From Parafilimonas terrae (GTDB lineage Bacteria; Bacteroidota; Bacteroidia; Chitinophagales; Chitinophagaceae), in NCBI RefSeq assembly GCF_900115755.1, contig NZ_FOXQ01000012.1, positions 62,001-126,000 of the forward strand: a DNA stretch of 64,000 bases. The letters are read 5' to 3'. Under the pieces are notes generated by a model that saw nothing but the letters and a program-made list of their open reading frames with translations, did not search any database and had not been told where the DNA came from. The translations under genes were made by a program, and so were the position numbers. How positions within the stretch are numbered: the first letter of the stretch is position 1; each line of letters opens with the position of its first letter. Positions 35,416-45,097 of this stretch are shown here, piece after piece.

Positions 35416-36105
35416 TCACAGCAGTCCTTCATCTGCAAAGCTGTAATAACCATCTTCGCTTACAATAATGTGGTCTAATACTTTTATATCAAAAAAAGCG
35501 GCTGCCTCATTTATTTTTTTCGTCAGTTCTTCATCGGCGCGGCTGGGTTTTAAACTGCCGCTGGGATGGTTATGGCAGAGAATAATGCTTGTGGCATCGT
35601 TTTCAAGGGCTTTCTTTAAAATAATGCGTGGGTCGGCCACGGTACCGGTAATACCGCCTTCGCTCACAATTTCCGAATGTTTTATTTTATTGGCGCGGTT
35701 TAAATACACTACAGCAAAAATTTCGTGTTGCTTATATTGAAACTGCGCCCTCAGATAAGCTGCAACATCGCGGCTATGAATAACGATATTCAATTTCTTT
35801 GCTGCAACATCACGCCGCAACCCAAGTTCCAAAGCAGCAGTAATAGCAATGGCTTTTGCCTCGCCAATACCTTTTACTTTTAATTTTAAAATTTCTTTTA
35901 CAGAGAGCTTTCCAAGCTTTTGCAAGTCGTTATCCACGGCATTTAACAAGCTTTTGGAAACGTCCACAGCGCTTTTATCTTTTGTGCCGTTGTTAATGAG
36001 GATGGCTATCAGTTCTGCATTACTTAATGCATGATAACCTTTTAGCAGTAGTTTTTCTCGGGGACGGTCGTCAACTGCCCAGTTTTTAATGGAAGATTCA
36101 GGCAT
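35416..36105 (-). CDS. radC: RadC family protein (JAMM/MPN domain, UPF0758)
   Basis: A 229-residue protein with an N-terminal helix-hairpin-helix region (about residues 20-95, LSNAELIAILINNGTKDKSA and KVKGIGEAKAIAI) and a C-terminal JAMM metalloprotease-like domain. The zinc motif HNHPSGSLKPSRAD gives His178, His180 and Asp191, and Glu148 in HSEIVSEG is the expected catalytic glutamate. The name reflects an early link to DNA repair that has not held up; the true function is not settled. There is no signal peptide. It is divergent from prs, with a 72-base gap containing both promoters. Confidence 0.93.
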   Translation of the reverse strand: MPESSIKNWAVDDRPREKLLLKGYHALSNAELIAILINNGTKDKSAVDVSKSLLNAVDNDLQKLGKLSVKEILKLKVKGIGEAKAIAITAALELGLRRDVAAKKLNIVIHSRDVAAYLRAQFQYKQHEIFAVVYLNRANKIKHSEIVSEGGITGTVADPRIILKKALENDATSIILCHNHPSGSLKPSRADEELTKKINEAAAFFDIKVLDHIIVSEDGYYSFADEGLL

Positions 36106-36177
36106 TGTAAAAAATATGAAACTTCAAATTAGTATTTCTTTTTTGAATTTTTATCTTCGCCCCTATTAAGCTATACT

Positions 36178-37131
36178 ATGGGCCCTTCAGTAAAGATTTT
36201 TTCAGGTACCGGTTCACAGGCACTTTGTGCTAAAATCACACAGTGTTTTGGCGCAGCATCCGGTAAAGTAATTATTCAAAAGTTCAGCGACGGCGAGTTT
36301 CAGCCAATATTCCTTGAAAGCATTCGTGGCGATTATGTGTTTTTAGTACAAAGCACCTGCGCGCCTACAGATAATTTAATGGAATTATTGCTGATGATAG
36401 ATGCCGCCAAACGCGCCAGCGCTTATAAAATTATTGCCGTTATTCCGTATTATGGTTATGCAAGGCAGGACCGTAAAGACCGGCCACGAGTGGCCATAGG
36501 TTCCAAACTGGTGGCTTCATTGCTGGAAAAAGCCGGCGCCACCCGTGTGATCACTATGGATTTGCATGCACCGCAAATACAAGGCTTCTTTGATATACCG
36601 GTTGACCACCTCGACAGCTCGGCAATTTTTATACCTTATATAGAAAAACTTAACCTGCCAAACCTTACCTTTGCCGCCCCCGACGTGGGAAGTACCAACC
36701 GTGTAAGGGAAATTGCCAGCTATTTTAATGCAGAAATGGTTATTTGCGACAAGCATCGCAAACGGGCAAATGAAATAGCCAGCATGGTGCTGATAGGCGA
36801 TGTGCAGGATAAGGATATTGTTTTAATTGACGATATTATTGATACCGGCGGTACACTGGCGAAAGCCGCAGCTCTTTTAAAAGAAAATGGTGCAAGAAGT
36901 GTGAGAGCATTATGCACGCACCCGGTTTTAAGCGGCAATGCTTACCAGAACATTGAAAACAGTGTGCTGGAAGAACTGGTGGTTTGCGATACGATTCAGC
37001 TTAAAGAAAATGCTTCTTCCAAAATAAAAGTTATTTCTGTGGCCGATCTTTTTGCCATTGCAATAAGAAACGCTTACGAAAACAAAAGCATCACCAGCCT
37101 GTTTATACACTCGCAGATGAGGGACAAGTAG
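36178..37131 (+). CDS. prs: Ribose-phosphate pyrophosphokinase
   Basis: PRPP synthetase makes 5-phosphoribosyl diphosphate from ribose 5-phosphate and ATP, feeding purine, pyrimidine, histidine and tryptophan synthesis. The 317 residues include FSDGEFQP and YARQDRKDRPRVAIGSKLVA, the catalytic flexible loop region, and the PRPP-binding loop DDIIDTGGTLAKAA near residue 218. The length is normal. TATCTTCG (one mismatch to the -7 consensus) sits 18 bases upstream. The following order prs, rplY, pth is a conserved bacterial arrangement. Confidence 0.96.
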   Translation: MGPSVKIFSGTGSQALCAKITQCFGAASGKVIIQKFSDGEFQPIFLESIRGDYVFLVQSTCAPTDNLMELLLMIDAAKRASAYKIIAVIPYYGYARQDRKDRPRVAIGSKLVASLLEKAGATRVITMDLHAPQIQGFFDIPVDHLDSSAIFIPYIEKLNLPNLTFAAPDVGSTNRVREIASYFNAEMVICDKHRKRANEIASMVLIGDVQDKDIVLIDDIIDTGGTLAKAAALLKENGARSVRALCTHPVLSGNAYQNIENSVLEELVVCDTIQLKENASSKIKVISVADLFAIAIRNAYENKSITSLFIHSQMRDK

Positions 37132-37202
37132 TTGATAAGTTGAAAGGTTGAGGAATTGGGAAATTGGGAGCTGCAATGAAAATATGCAGTACAAAGGAGT
37201 GA

Positions 37203-37216
37203 TCCGCCGCGGCGGA
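37203..37216. repeat. GC-rich 14-base palindrome in the prs-rplY gap
   Basis: TCCGCCGCGGCGGA is a perfect palindrome in an otherwise AT-rich gap. It resembles short palindromic extragenic repeats and is not followed by a U-tract, so it is not a typical terminator. Confidence 0.35.
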
Positions 37217-37305
37217 ATGCCATGAAATACAAAAGCTGATTACAAAAAATATTTATGCAAAGCCAATGGCTTTACATTAGCTCTTTAATAATTAAATCTC
37301 AAAAA

Positions 37306-37911
37306 ATGAAGACAATTACAATCGAAGGACAACTGAGGACCGAAATTGGCAAAAAAGCCACCCGCCAGCTTCGCTCTCAGGAACTGGTGCCTGGTGTAAT
37401 TTACGGGGGTGCGCAGGAAGTAAATTTCTCTGCTCCGGCAAAGGCTTTCAAGCCTCTTGTTTACACATCAGAATTCCAGTTGGCAGAAGTAAAAGTGGAT
37501 GGCAAATCTTATACCTGCATTTTAAAAGATTTGCAGTTTGATAAGGTTAAAGACAACCTGATTCACATTGACCTGCTGGAACTGGTTGAGAACAAAAAAG
37601 TAATAGCCAACCTGCCGCTTAAATTCAACGGTACGCCTGTGGGTGTAAAAGAAGGTGGTAAGCTTATTACAAAAATGAAATCGCTGAAAATAAAAACCCT
37701 CCCCAAACATTTAAGGGAAAACATTGAGGTTGACATCAGCGAGCTTAAACTGAATGAAAATATTCGCGTGGAAGATGTGAAGGCAGATAATATAGAGATC
37801 ATGAATTCGCCCAGAATTCCTATCGCTTCTATTGTACTTACACGCCAGTTGAAACAGGAAGAAGCTGCTGCTGAAAAAGCGGCGCCAAAAGGAGACGAAA
37901 AGAAAAAGTAA
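37306..37911 (+). CDS. rplY: 50S ribosomal protein L25 (general stress protein Ctc form)
   Basis: A 201-residue, two-domain L25/TL5/Ctc protein that binds 5S rRNA in the large subunit. The N-terminal domain (MKTITIEGQLRTEIGKKATR, VPGVIYGG) contacts RNA; the C-terminal beta domain (about 95-180, VVENLPLKFNGTP-like sequence and LPKHLRENIEVDIS) is the Ctc extension. A Lys/Glu/Ala-rich tail follows. The ATG at 37306 matches the family N-terminus; an upstream in-frame start at 37255 is unlikely. It is followed by a clear terminator and then pth. Confidence 0.93.
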   Translation: MKTITIEGQLRTEIGKKATRQLRSQELVPGVIYGGAQEVNFSAPAKAFKPLVYTSEFQLAEVKVDGKSYTCILKDLQFDKVKDNLIHIDLLELVENKKVIANLPLKFNGTPVGVKEGGKLITKMKSLKIKTLPKHLRENIEVDISELKLNENIRVEDVKADNIEIMNSPRIPIASIVLTRQLKQEEAAAEKAAPKGDEKKK

Positions 37912-37931
37912 TTTTTTCAATATTCTACCAG

Positions 37932-37957
37932 GTCCCGCCTTTGCTGCGGGACTTTTT
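37932..37957 (+). terminator. Rho-independent terminator after rplY
   Basis: Arms GTCCCGC and GCGGGAC with a 7-base loop, then TTTTT. It lies 20 bases after the stop codon and 15 bases before the pth start. Confidence 0.8.
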
Positions 37958-37971
37958 ATTTATTTTCAGTT

Positions 37972-38556
37972 ATGCAGAAGTTTTTAATTGTTGGCCTGGG
38001 CAATCCGGGCAATGAATACCGCCATACCCGCCATAACATTGGTTTTGACGTGGTATCTGCATTTGTGCTGAAACATAATGGCATGTTTCAAACGGTGCGG
38101 CTGGCAGAAAAAGCAGAGGTGAAATGGAAGGGCAAATTATTTATCTGCATAAAACCAACCACCTATATGAACCTGAGCGGAAAGGCTTTTAAATATTGGT
38201 TAGATGCAGAAAAAATTCCGCTGGAAAACACGCTCACTATTGTTGACGACCTGGCAATTCCGATTGACAGCCTGCGGTTAAGATCGGGTGGCAGCGATGG
38301 TGGCCATAACGGTTTAAGGGATATTCAGCTAATGCTGGGTACAGATAAATATCCCAAACTGCGGTTTGGTATTGGTAATAATTATCCCAAAGGCATGCAG
38401 GCAGATTTTGTGCTGGCTAAATGGTTCCCGGAAGAATTGAAGCTTATCTGGAAGAAGATAGAATATTGCACAGAAGTAATTGAAAGCTTTTCAACCACCG
38501 GCATTGAAAAAACCATGAACCTGGTGAATGGAAAAAAATTCTCTATTGAAGAATAG
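37972..38556 (+). CDS. pth: Peptidyl-tRNA hydrolase
   Basis: Pth frees tRNAs from prematurely released peptidyl-tRNA, an essential recycling step in the cytoplasm. The 194 residues include the N-terminal LIVGLGNPGNEYRHTRHNIGF with the catalytic His21, PTTYMNLSGKAFKYW, the VDDLAIPID stretch with its conserved Asp near residue 91, and SGGSDGGHNGLRDI. Length and motifs are standard. It follows rplY after a terminator, in the usual prs-rplY-pth gene order. Confidence 0.95.
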   Translation: MQKFLIVGLGNPGNEYRHTRHNIGFDVVSAFVLKHNGMFQTVRLAEKAEVKWKGKLFICIKPTTYMNLSGKAFKYWLDAEKIPLENTLTIVDDLAIPIDSLRLRSGGSDGGHNGLRDIQLMLGTDKYPKLRFGIGNNYPKGMQADFVLAKWFPEELKLIWKKIEYCTEVIESFSTTGIEKTMNLVNGKKFSIEE

Positions 38557-38637
38557 TAAATCTATTTTATTATTTTTAACAGGCAAACATCAATCACTAA
38601 AACAAATTCACTCCCTGTAACACCAAAACCTAACATT

Positions 38638-39249
38638 ATGAAAATTTTTTGCGTTGGAAGAAATTATGCAGAGCATGCCCAGGAATTAAAGAACGAAGTA
38701 CCTCCGGAACCCGTTATTTTTCTTAAACCTAAGAGCGCTTTATTAATGCCCGGTTCCCAATTTTATTATCCCGAATTTACCAATGAGCTCCATTATGAAG
38801 CCGAACTGGTTTTATACATTTCAAAAAACGGCAAATATATTCCCGAAGCGCAGGCGCAAAGGTATTACGACCGCATTTCAGTAGGTATAGATTTTACAGC
38901 CAGGGACATTCAGACTGAATTGAAAAAGAAAGGACTGCCCTGGGAAAAAGCTAAAGCCTGGGACGGCTCTGCGGTAGTTGGCAGAATGCATGAATTAACA
39001 ACCGATATGCTGAAGAAACCTATTGAATTTTCTTTAAAAGTGAATGATGAACTTGTTCAGCAGGGCAACAGCAAGGATATGTTGTTTTCGTTTAACCGTA
39101 TTATTGCCGATGTATCGCAATACTTTGCCCTAAACATAGGCGATCTTATTTTTACCGGTACGCCTGCAGGCGTGGGCGAATGCGTGGTTGGCGATGTGCT
39201 GGTTGGCCACCTCGGTGATGAAAAAGTGTTTGAATTTGAAATAAAATAA
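38638..39249 (+). CDS. Fumarylacetoacetate hydrolase family protein (acylpyruvase-like)
   Basis: A 203-residue single-domain FAH-family enzyme, close in size to YcgM/FAHD1-type acylpyruvases and oxaloacetate decarboxylases. Metal ligands appear as Glu54 and Glu56 in HYEAELVLYI and Asp85 in GIDFTARD, and the catalytic region includes FTGTPAGVGE near residue 178. These enzymes cleave C-C bonds of 2-oxo acids; the exact substrate is not clear. It is intact, starts with the family N-terminus MKIFCVGRNYAEHAQEL, and shares strand with pth and the E1 gene. Confidence 0.9.
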   Translation: MKIFCVGRNYAEHAQELKNEVPPEPVIFLKPKSALLMPGSQFYYPEFTNELHYEAELVLYISKNGKYIPEAQAQRYYDRISVGIDFTARDIQTELKKKGLPWEKAKAWDGSAVVGRMHELTTDMLKKPIEFSLKVNDELVQQGNSKDMLFSFNRIIADVSQYFALNIGDLIFTGTPAGVGECVVGDVLVGHLGDEKVFEFEIK

Positions 39250-39300
39250 TTAACAGCCTTCTTCCTGCTGTATTTTCCGGAGTAATTTGATATTTGCGCT

Positions 39301-41367
39301 ATGCTTGATAATGCGATTCTTGCCAAAGCCTTCAGGCTAATGGTAACTGCACGCTGTATGGCTGATATTTATGAGGCCAACAGGCAGGTTTGTAAGTATG
39401 TTCACTCTACATCAAAAGGCCATGAAGCATTGCAGATTGCAACCGGCCTGCAGTTGCTGTCCTGTGATTTTGTAAGCCCATACTATCGTGATGACAGTTT
39501 ATTGCTTTCGCTTGGCTTTACACCATACCAATTAATGTTACAATTGTTAGCTAAGGCTGATGACCCTTTCTCCGGGGGACGTTCTTATTATGCGCATGCC
39601 AGCAGCAATGCTGCAGATAAACCTAAGATCATTCATCAAAGCAGCGCTACCGGCATGCAGGCCATACCCACCACCGGCATTGCACAGGGCGTTAAACATC
39701 TTGAACAATACCTGCCACATCTTTTGCAAAAAGGCAGTAATAACGAAAACCCTGTGGTGGTTTGCAGCTTTGGCGATTATAGTATTACAGAAGGTGAAGT
39801 AAGTGAAGCTTTACAGTTTGCCGTGCTGAAACATTTGCCTGTTATCTATCTCGTGCAGGACAACGAGTGGGGCATCAGCACCACGGCAAGAGAGGGCCGC
39901 GCCATGAACGCTTTTGATTTTGCGATGGGCTACAAAGGCCTTGAACGGCTAAAGGTTGATGGCAGTGTTTTTGAATACGCTTATGGCGCTATGAACTACG
40001 CTATTGATTTTGTGCGCAGGGAACGCAAACCTATTTTGGTGCATGCAAAAGTGCCATTGCTTAACCATCATACCAGTGGCGTACGCAAAGAATTTTACCG
40101 CAGTAAGGAAGACCTTGAACGCCACCAGGCACATGATCCTTATTTAAAGCTTAAAAATTATCTCTTTGAAAATGATTTTGTTGAAAGCCATATCGGGCAA
40201 ATAGAAAAAGAAGTTTTTGAAGAAGTGCAACAGGCCTTTGAAAAAGCTAAACAGGCTGAAGACCCCTCTCCCGCTTCCGTTTCGTTGAATGTTTTTGCGG
40301 AAACGCCTGTTAAAGAAGAACGCGGCACACGTGAGCCGGCAAATGGTGAAAAGATATTAATGGTTGATGCAGGTTTGCATGCTATTGAAGAATTAATGCA
40401 AGATGATGAACGTTGCCTTTTATACGGCCAGGATGTTGGCAAAAGGCTTGGCGGCGTGTTTCGCGAAACGGCAACACTTGCCGATAAATTTGGTATGCAC
40501 CGCGTTTTTAATACCGCAATCCAGGAAGCTTATATTATCGGTTCAACCGCAGGCATGAGCGCTGTGGGTTTAAAACCTGTTGTTGAAGTGCAGTTTGGCG
40601 ATTATATCTATCCCGGCTTAAACCAACTGGTATGCGAAATTGCAAAATCCAATTATTTAACCAATGGCAAATACCCGGTAAGCATGGTTTTGCGTGTGCC
40701 TGTTGGCGCTTATGGTGGCGGCGGCCCTTATCACAGCGGCTGTGTGGAATCAACGCTGCTTTCCATTAAAGGCATTAAAGTTTGCTACCCATCTAATGCC
40801 GCGGATATGAAGGGCTTGATGAAAGCAGCTTATTACGATCCTAATCCTGTAGTTATACTTGAACATAAAGGTTTGTATTGGAGTAAAGTGCCAGGCACAG
40901 AAGATGCCAAAACCATAGAACCTGCAAAGGATTATATACTGCCGCTTGGCAAAGGCAATATTATTTTACAGGCTGATGAAGCAATGGTAAGCAATGGCGA
41001 ATCTGTTTGCATTATTACTTACGGAATGGGTGTTTACTGGGCTAAAACTGCAGCACTATATTTTAAAGGCAATGTTGAAATAATTGATTTGAGAACATTA
41101 TATCCTATGGATGAGGCGCTCGTTTTCTCAACGGTAAAAAAACACGGTAAATGCCTTGTGCTTACTGAAGAGCAGCAAACCAATTCTTTCGCAGAAGCGC
41201 TTGCGCATCGTATCAGTTATAATTGTTTTACCTGGCTCGATGCACCTGTGGAAGTATTTGGTGCGCTTGATTTACCGGCAGTACCCATCAATATTGTACT
41301 TGAAAATGCCATGCTGCCAACGGTGGAAAAAATAAAAGAAAGAATTGAAATGTTATTGAATAAATGA
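39301..41367 (+). CDS. Fused E1 alpha/beta subunit of a 2-oxo acid dehydrogenase
   Basis: A 688-residue fusion of the alpha and beta E1 subunits, as is common in Bacteroidota. The alpha half (about 1-320) holds the thiamine diphosphate motif GDYSITEGEVSEALQ, starting at Gly158 and ending at DNEW near residue 187. The beta half starts near 350 (LYGQDVGKRLGGVFRET). The complex oxidatively decarboxylates 2-oxo acids (branched-chain or pyruvate type) to acyl-CoA, passing the acyl group to lipoylated E2. E2 and E3 genes are not in the window. GATATTTG, one mismatch from TAnnTTTG, ends four bases before the ATG. Confidence 0.9.
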   Translation: MLDNAILAKAFRLMVTARCMADIYEANRQVCKYVHSTSKGHEALQIATGLQLLSCDFVSPYYRDDSLLLSLGFTPYQLMLQLLAKADDPFSGGRSYYAHASSNAADKPKIIHQSSATGMQAIPTTGIAQGVKHLEQYLPHLLQKGSNNENPVVVCSFGDYSITEGEVSEALQFAVLKHLPVIYLVQDNEWGISTTAREGRAMNAFDFAMGYKGLERLKVDGSVFEYAYGAMNYAIDFVRRERKPILVHAKVPLLNHHTSGVRKEFYRSKEDLERHQAHDPYLKLKNYLFENDFVESHIGQIEKEVFEEVQQAFEKAKQAEDPSPASVSLNVFAETPVKEERGTREPANGEKILMVDAGLHAIEELMQDDERCLLYGQDVGKRLGGVFRETATLADKFGMHRVFNTAIQEAYIIGSTAGMSAVGLKPVVEVQFGDYIYPGLNQLVCEIAKSNYLTNGKYPVSMVLRVPVGAYGGGGPYHSGCVESTLLSIKGIKVCYPSNAADMKGLMKAAYYDPNPVVILEHKGLYWSKVPGTEDAKTIEPAKDYILPLGKGNIILQADEAMVSNGESVCIITYGMGVYWAKTAALYFKGNVEIIDLRTLYPMDEALVFSTVKKHGKCLVLTEEQQTNSFAEALAHRISYNCFTWLDAPVEVFGALDLPAVPINIVLENAMLPTVEKIKERIEMLLNK

Positions 41368-41495
41368 TTTGCAATTTTCTAAACCCGGGCTTTGAAAGCA
41401 TCATGTTATTTCAGTTTATTATCAAAAAAAATAATAGGCTTATGGATTATTAAAAAAATTGCATCATAGAAGTTTTGACTCCTAAAAAGCTTGCT

Positions 41496-42668
41496 ATGAA
41501 AGTATCTCTATTCACATTCATTACACTTGTTATAGCTCACTCTTTACAAGCCCAGCCTTTAAAAAAATATTCTTTATCAGGAGAAATTAAAGGAGAAGAT
41601 ACAGGAACAATTTACCTTAAATATTTTGATGCAGGAATAAGGAATGTTGAAGCTGCCAGGATTCAACATGGGCAATTTCAATTCAATGGGTTTATATCAG
41701 AACCGGTATTGGCATCAATAACTGATAATAAACAAACAATTGACGGCAGGCAAAATGCTTATAAAGGATTTTATATGGATCCCGCGACAATGAAAATTAC
41801 ACTTGTTGCCAATGATTTTAAAAATGCTAAACTCACCGGAAGTAAAACAAATGATGACTGGCTTCTTTTATCAGAGAAAACTGACGAATTGTACAGTAGG
41901 TTTTATCTTCTTAAGAATAAATCCACTGAAAACTTATCTGAAAAACAAAAAGATTCGCTCAACTTTTACAGCAAAAAAATAGCTGACATACACATTAATT
42001 TCTCTAAAGAAAATCCACGTTCAATAATTGCAGCCAAAGCCATTTCAGATTTAAACATTGTAGAGATTTCTAATGACTCCATTTTACATTTATTAGATAA
42101 TCTTGATACTACTTTAAAGAAAACATATTCATTTCAAACATTAAAACAAAATATCCGGTATGCAATTAATTCCGGAATAAACCATGCAGCTCCTGACTTT
42201 ATACGACAAGATGTAAATAGCAAGCTGCTTCGTTTATCTGATTTTAAAGGTAAATATGTATTACTTGATTTTTGGGCAAGCTGGTGCGTGCCTTGCAGAA
42301 AACAAACACCGCATATTAAAAACATTTATAAACAATATCATTCCAAAGGTTTAGAGATTATTGTTGTTTCCTGTGATGCAAAATATGATGCCTGGCATAA
42401 AGCAATTAAACAGGACAGCATTCAATCATTCCACAATATTCTTGCTTTTACAAACAGTGACATGGAGTTTTTAAAAACTCATGACAATAGTATGGAAGCA
42501 AGTTTTAAGGGAGAATTGAGAAAATTATATAACCTTATGCCTATACCTGCACAGATATTAATTGATAAGGATGGAATAATAATCGGCAGATATTCTTTGT
42601 ATGATAATACAACGGTTGAGGACATGGACAAAAAGCTATCAGAAATATTTTCAATAGATAAAGAGTAA
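41496..42668 (+). CDS. TlpA/ResA-like thioredoxin with N-terminal DUF4369 domain
   Basis: A 390-residue exported protein. A signal peptide is followed by a DUF4369 beta-rich domain (about 25-135, YSLSGEIKGEDTGTIYLKYF), a helical middle and a C-terminal thioredoxin fold (about 245-385). The redox motif WASWCVPCRKQ has Cys264 and Cys267. Such proteins reduce or handle disulphides in the periplasm, for example in cytochrome maturation, and DUF4369-TlpA fusions are common in this phylum. The ATG at 41496 is favoured over a TTG 21 bases upstream. It ends five bases from the convergent GH92 gene. Confidence 0.87.
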   Translation: MKVSLFTFITLVIAHSLQAQPLKKYSLSGEIKGEDTGTIYLKYFDAGIRNVEAARIQHGQFQFNGFISEPVLASITDNKQTIDGRQNAYKGFYMDPATMKITLVANDFKNAKLTGSKTNDDWLLLSEKTDELYSRFYLLKNKSTENLSEKQKDSLNFYSKKIADIHINFSKENPRSIIAAKAISDLNIVEISNDSILHLLDNLDTTLKKTYSFQTLKQNIRYAINSGINHAAPDFIRQDVNSKLLRLSDFKGKYVLLDFWASWCVPCRKQTPHIKNIYKQYHSKGLEIIVVSCDAKYDAWHKAIKQDSIQSFHNILAFTNSDMEFLKTHDNSMEASFKGELRKLYNLMPIPAQILIDKDGIIIGRYSLYDNTTVEDMDKKLSEIFSIDKE

Positions 42669-42673
42669 TCTTT

Positions 42674-44956
42674 TTATTTCTCTTTCGATAACGAAAACGG
42701 AAAACTTTCTTTCTGTGTGCCGCGTTGTTTATCAGGTGCAGCCTGCATATTGAAATTGATAACGCCGCCCTGCATTAAAGTGGCATGATCAAACCAGTTG
42801 TAGCTATAAGGTTTACCATTTAATGAAATGCTGTTTACATACATATTTTTAGCACTGTTTGCCGGTGCATTAATTACAACATCCTTTCCATTTTCAAGAT
42901 GCAGCGTTGCCTTTTTAAACAAGGGTGCACCAATAACATATTGTGCACTGGTTGGGCAAACAGGATAAAAACCCAGCGCAGAAAATACGTACCATGCAGA
43001 TGTTTGGCCGTTGTCTTCATCACCACAATAACCATCAGGCGTTGCCTTATATAATTTGTTCATAGTTTCCCTTGCCCAATATTGTGTTTTCCATGGCTGG
43101 CCTGCATAATTGTATAAATAAATCATGTGCTGAATGGGCTGGTTGCCATGCGCATACTGGCCCATGCCGGCAATCTGCATTTCACGTATTTCATGTATTA
43201 CGCCGCCGTAATAACTGTCATCAAAAACCGGTGGCATAGAGAAGATGGAATCAAGTGTTTGCGTAAACTTTTTTGCACCGCCCATTAAATTAATCAATCC
43301 CTGCACATCATGAAAAACACTCCAGCTATAATGCCAGCTATTGCCTTCGGTAAAAGCATCGCCCCATTTAAACGGGCTGAATGGCGATTGAAAAGAACCG
43401 TCTTTATTCTTGCCACGCATCAGCCCTGATGAAGCATCAAACAAATTTTTATAGTTCATGCTTCTTTGCTTATAAAGATTAACAACAGAGTCTGGCTTGT
43501 TCAAGGCTTTTGCCAATTGATAAATAGAAAAATCATCGTAAGCATATTCCAGTGTTCTTGCTGCATTTTCATTAATGCCCACATCGTAAGGCACATAGCC
43601 TAAAGTGTTATAATATTCAACGCCTGTTCTGCCGGTAGCTCTCGGGCCTTCAGCATTGGCGCCATGCACAAGCGCTTCAAACAAAGTTTCAATATCATAA
43701 CCACGCAAGCCTTTTAAATAAGCTTCGGCCACAACTGATGCAGAGTTATTGCCTACCATTACGGCAGCATAACCGGGGCTGCTCCATTCAGGCAGCCATC
43801 CGCCTTCTTTATAATCATTAATCAAACCTTCCTGCATTTCTTTTACAATAGACGGATACATTAAATTTAAGAAAGGATATAATGCACGGAATGTATCCCA
43901 GAAGCCAGTGCCCGCAAACATATAGCCATCAAGCGTTTCACCGGTATATGGACTCCAGTGAATGATCTTGTTGTCTTTATTGATTTCATACAATTTGTTT
44001 GGGAAAAAGAGCATACGGTACAGGCAGGAATAAAATGTTCTTGTTTCATCTATAGTGCCACCGCTTATTTGTATACGGCCCAATGTTTTATTCCATATAT
44101 CTTTTGCTTTTGATTTGAGCGTATTAAAATCGTCATTGCCCTGTTCACGCCGCAGGTTTAACTCTGCCTGTTCAAAGCTTATGAATGATGATGCTATTTT
44201 TACATGTATCACTTCATCTTTGTTTGTTTTAAATCCAACAACACCTAATGCGTGATTGGTTGTTGTTTCAAGGCCCTTATTTAAAACGCTATCATTATAG
44301 GTTTGTGCAATGGTGATGGGTTTATCAACATACATAACAAAATAATTCCTGAAATTTTTTAAAGGCCCTCTTGCATATTTTGTGGAATAGCCGATAATCT
44401 TTCTTTCACCGGGAATTATTTTGATATAAGAACCTTTATCAAAAGCATCAATTACAAGGGTTGAACTATCGCCTGACGGAAATGTAATTCTGAATTGTGC
44501 GCTGCGTTCCGTTGGAACAATTTCAGTGGTAACATCAGCATCTGCCAAATAAACTTTATAGTAATAAGGCGTTGACACTTCTGTTTTATGTGAAAACCAG
44601 CTTGCCCTTTTATCCTGGTCAACTTTAATACTTCCCGTAACCGGCATAATGCTGAATACACCATAATCATTCATCCACGGCGATGGCTGATGCGTTTGCT
44701 TAAAACCTCTTATTTTAATAGCATCATACGTGTATTGCCAGCCATTACCGTTCTCGCCGGTTTGGGGCGTCCAGAAATTCATCCCCCAAGGCAAGGCCAC
44801 TGCCGGGTAAGTGTTGCCATTTGATAACTGGAAATTTGATTGCGTACCCATGAGCGGGTTTACATAGTCAACAAGGCTTGTGGCATTATCAATCGCCTGC
44901 GCCGTTGCCGCTTTACATGCAAAGAGGAACAGGAGGCTGGTAAAAATTCTCTTCAT
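42674..44956 (-). CDS. GH92 family alpha-1,2-mannosidase
   Basis: A 760-residue glycoside hydrolase of family 92, calcium-dependent inverting exo-alpha-mannosidases that trim mannose from N-glycans and mannans. A signal peptide is present (MKRIFTSLLFLFACKAATAQ). Family hallmarks are YVNPLMGTQSNFQLSNGNTY at the start, GPRATGRTGVEYYNTLGYVP, WHYSWSVFHDVQGLINLMGG and DEDNGQTSAWYVFSALGFYP. It is the last gene of the minus-strand polysaccharide utilisation locus and follows a putative zinc protease gene by 141 bases. The length is normal, so it is probably active. The sugar specificity (which alpha linkage) is not predictable. Confidence 0.95.
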   Translation of the reverse strand: MKRIFTSLLFLFACKAATAQAIDNATSLVDYVNPLMGTQSNFQLSNGNTYPAVALPWGMNFWTPQTGENGNGWQYTYDAIKIRGFKQTHQPSPWMNDYGVFSIMPVTGSIKVDQDKRASWFSHKTEVSTPYYYKVYLADADVTTEIVPTERSAQFRITFPSGDSSTLVIDAFDKGSYIKIIPGERKIIGYSTKYARGPLKNFRNYFVMYVDKPITIAQTYNDSVLNKGLETTTNHALGVVGFKTNKDEVIHVKIASSFISFEQAELNLRREQGNDDFNTLKSKAKDIWNKTLGRIQISGGTIDETRTFYSCLYRMLFFPNKLYEINKDNKIIHWSPYTGETLDGYMFAGTGFWDTFRALYPFLNLMYPSIVKEMQEGLINDYKEGGWLPEWSSPGYAAVMVGNNSASVVAEAYLKGLRGYDIETLFEALVHGANAEGPRATGRTGVEYYNTLGYVPYDVGINENAARTLEYAYDDFSIYQLAKALNKPDSVVNLYKQRSMNYKNLFDASSGLMRGKNKDGSFQSPFSPFKWGDAFTEGNSWHYSWSVFHDVQGLINLMGGAKKFTQTLDSIFSMPPVFDDSYYGGVIHEIREMQIAGMGQYAHGNQPIQHMIYLYNYAGQPWKTQYWARETMNKLYKATPDGYCGDEDNGQTSAWYVFSALGFYPVCPTSAQYVIGAPLFKKATLHLENGKDVVINAPANSAKNMYVNSISLNGKPYSYNWFDHATLMQGGVINFNMQAAPDKQRGTQKESFPFSLSKEK

Positions 44957-45097
44957 TAAAATAATTGAGTGTATAAAAAAATTTGTGCTGCATGATATGC
45001 TCTGACACGGGCGCCCTGTAATACGAAGCTGTTTAAAATTAATATTTACTGCAAAGTCAATAAGACACGTGTTTCAAAATTTTCTTTTAAACCAGCT

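Noticed and set aside
39301-41367. Frameshift or misassembly joining two E1 subunit genes
   Set aside because: The alpha-beta fusion is one clean frame, and such fused E1 enzymes are normal in Bacteroidota.
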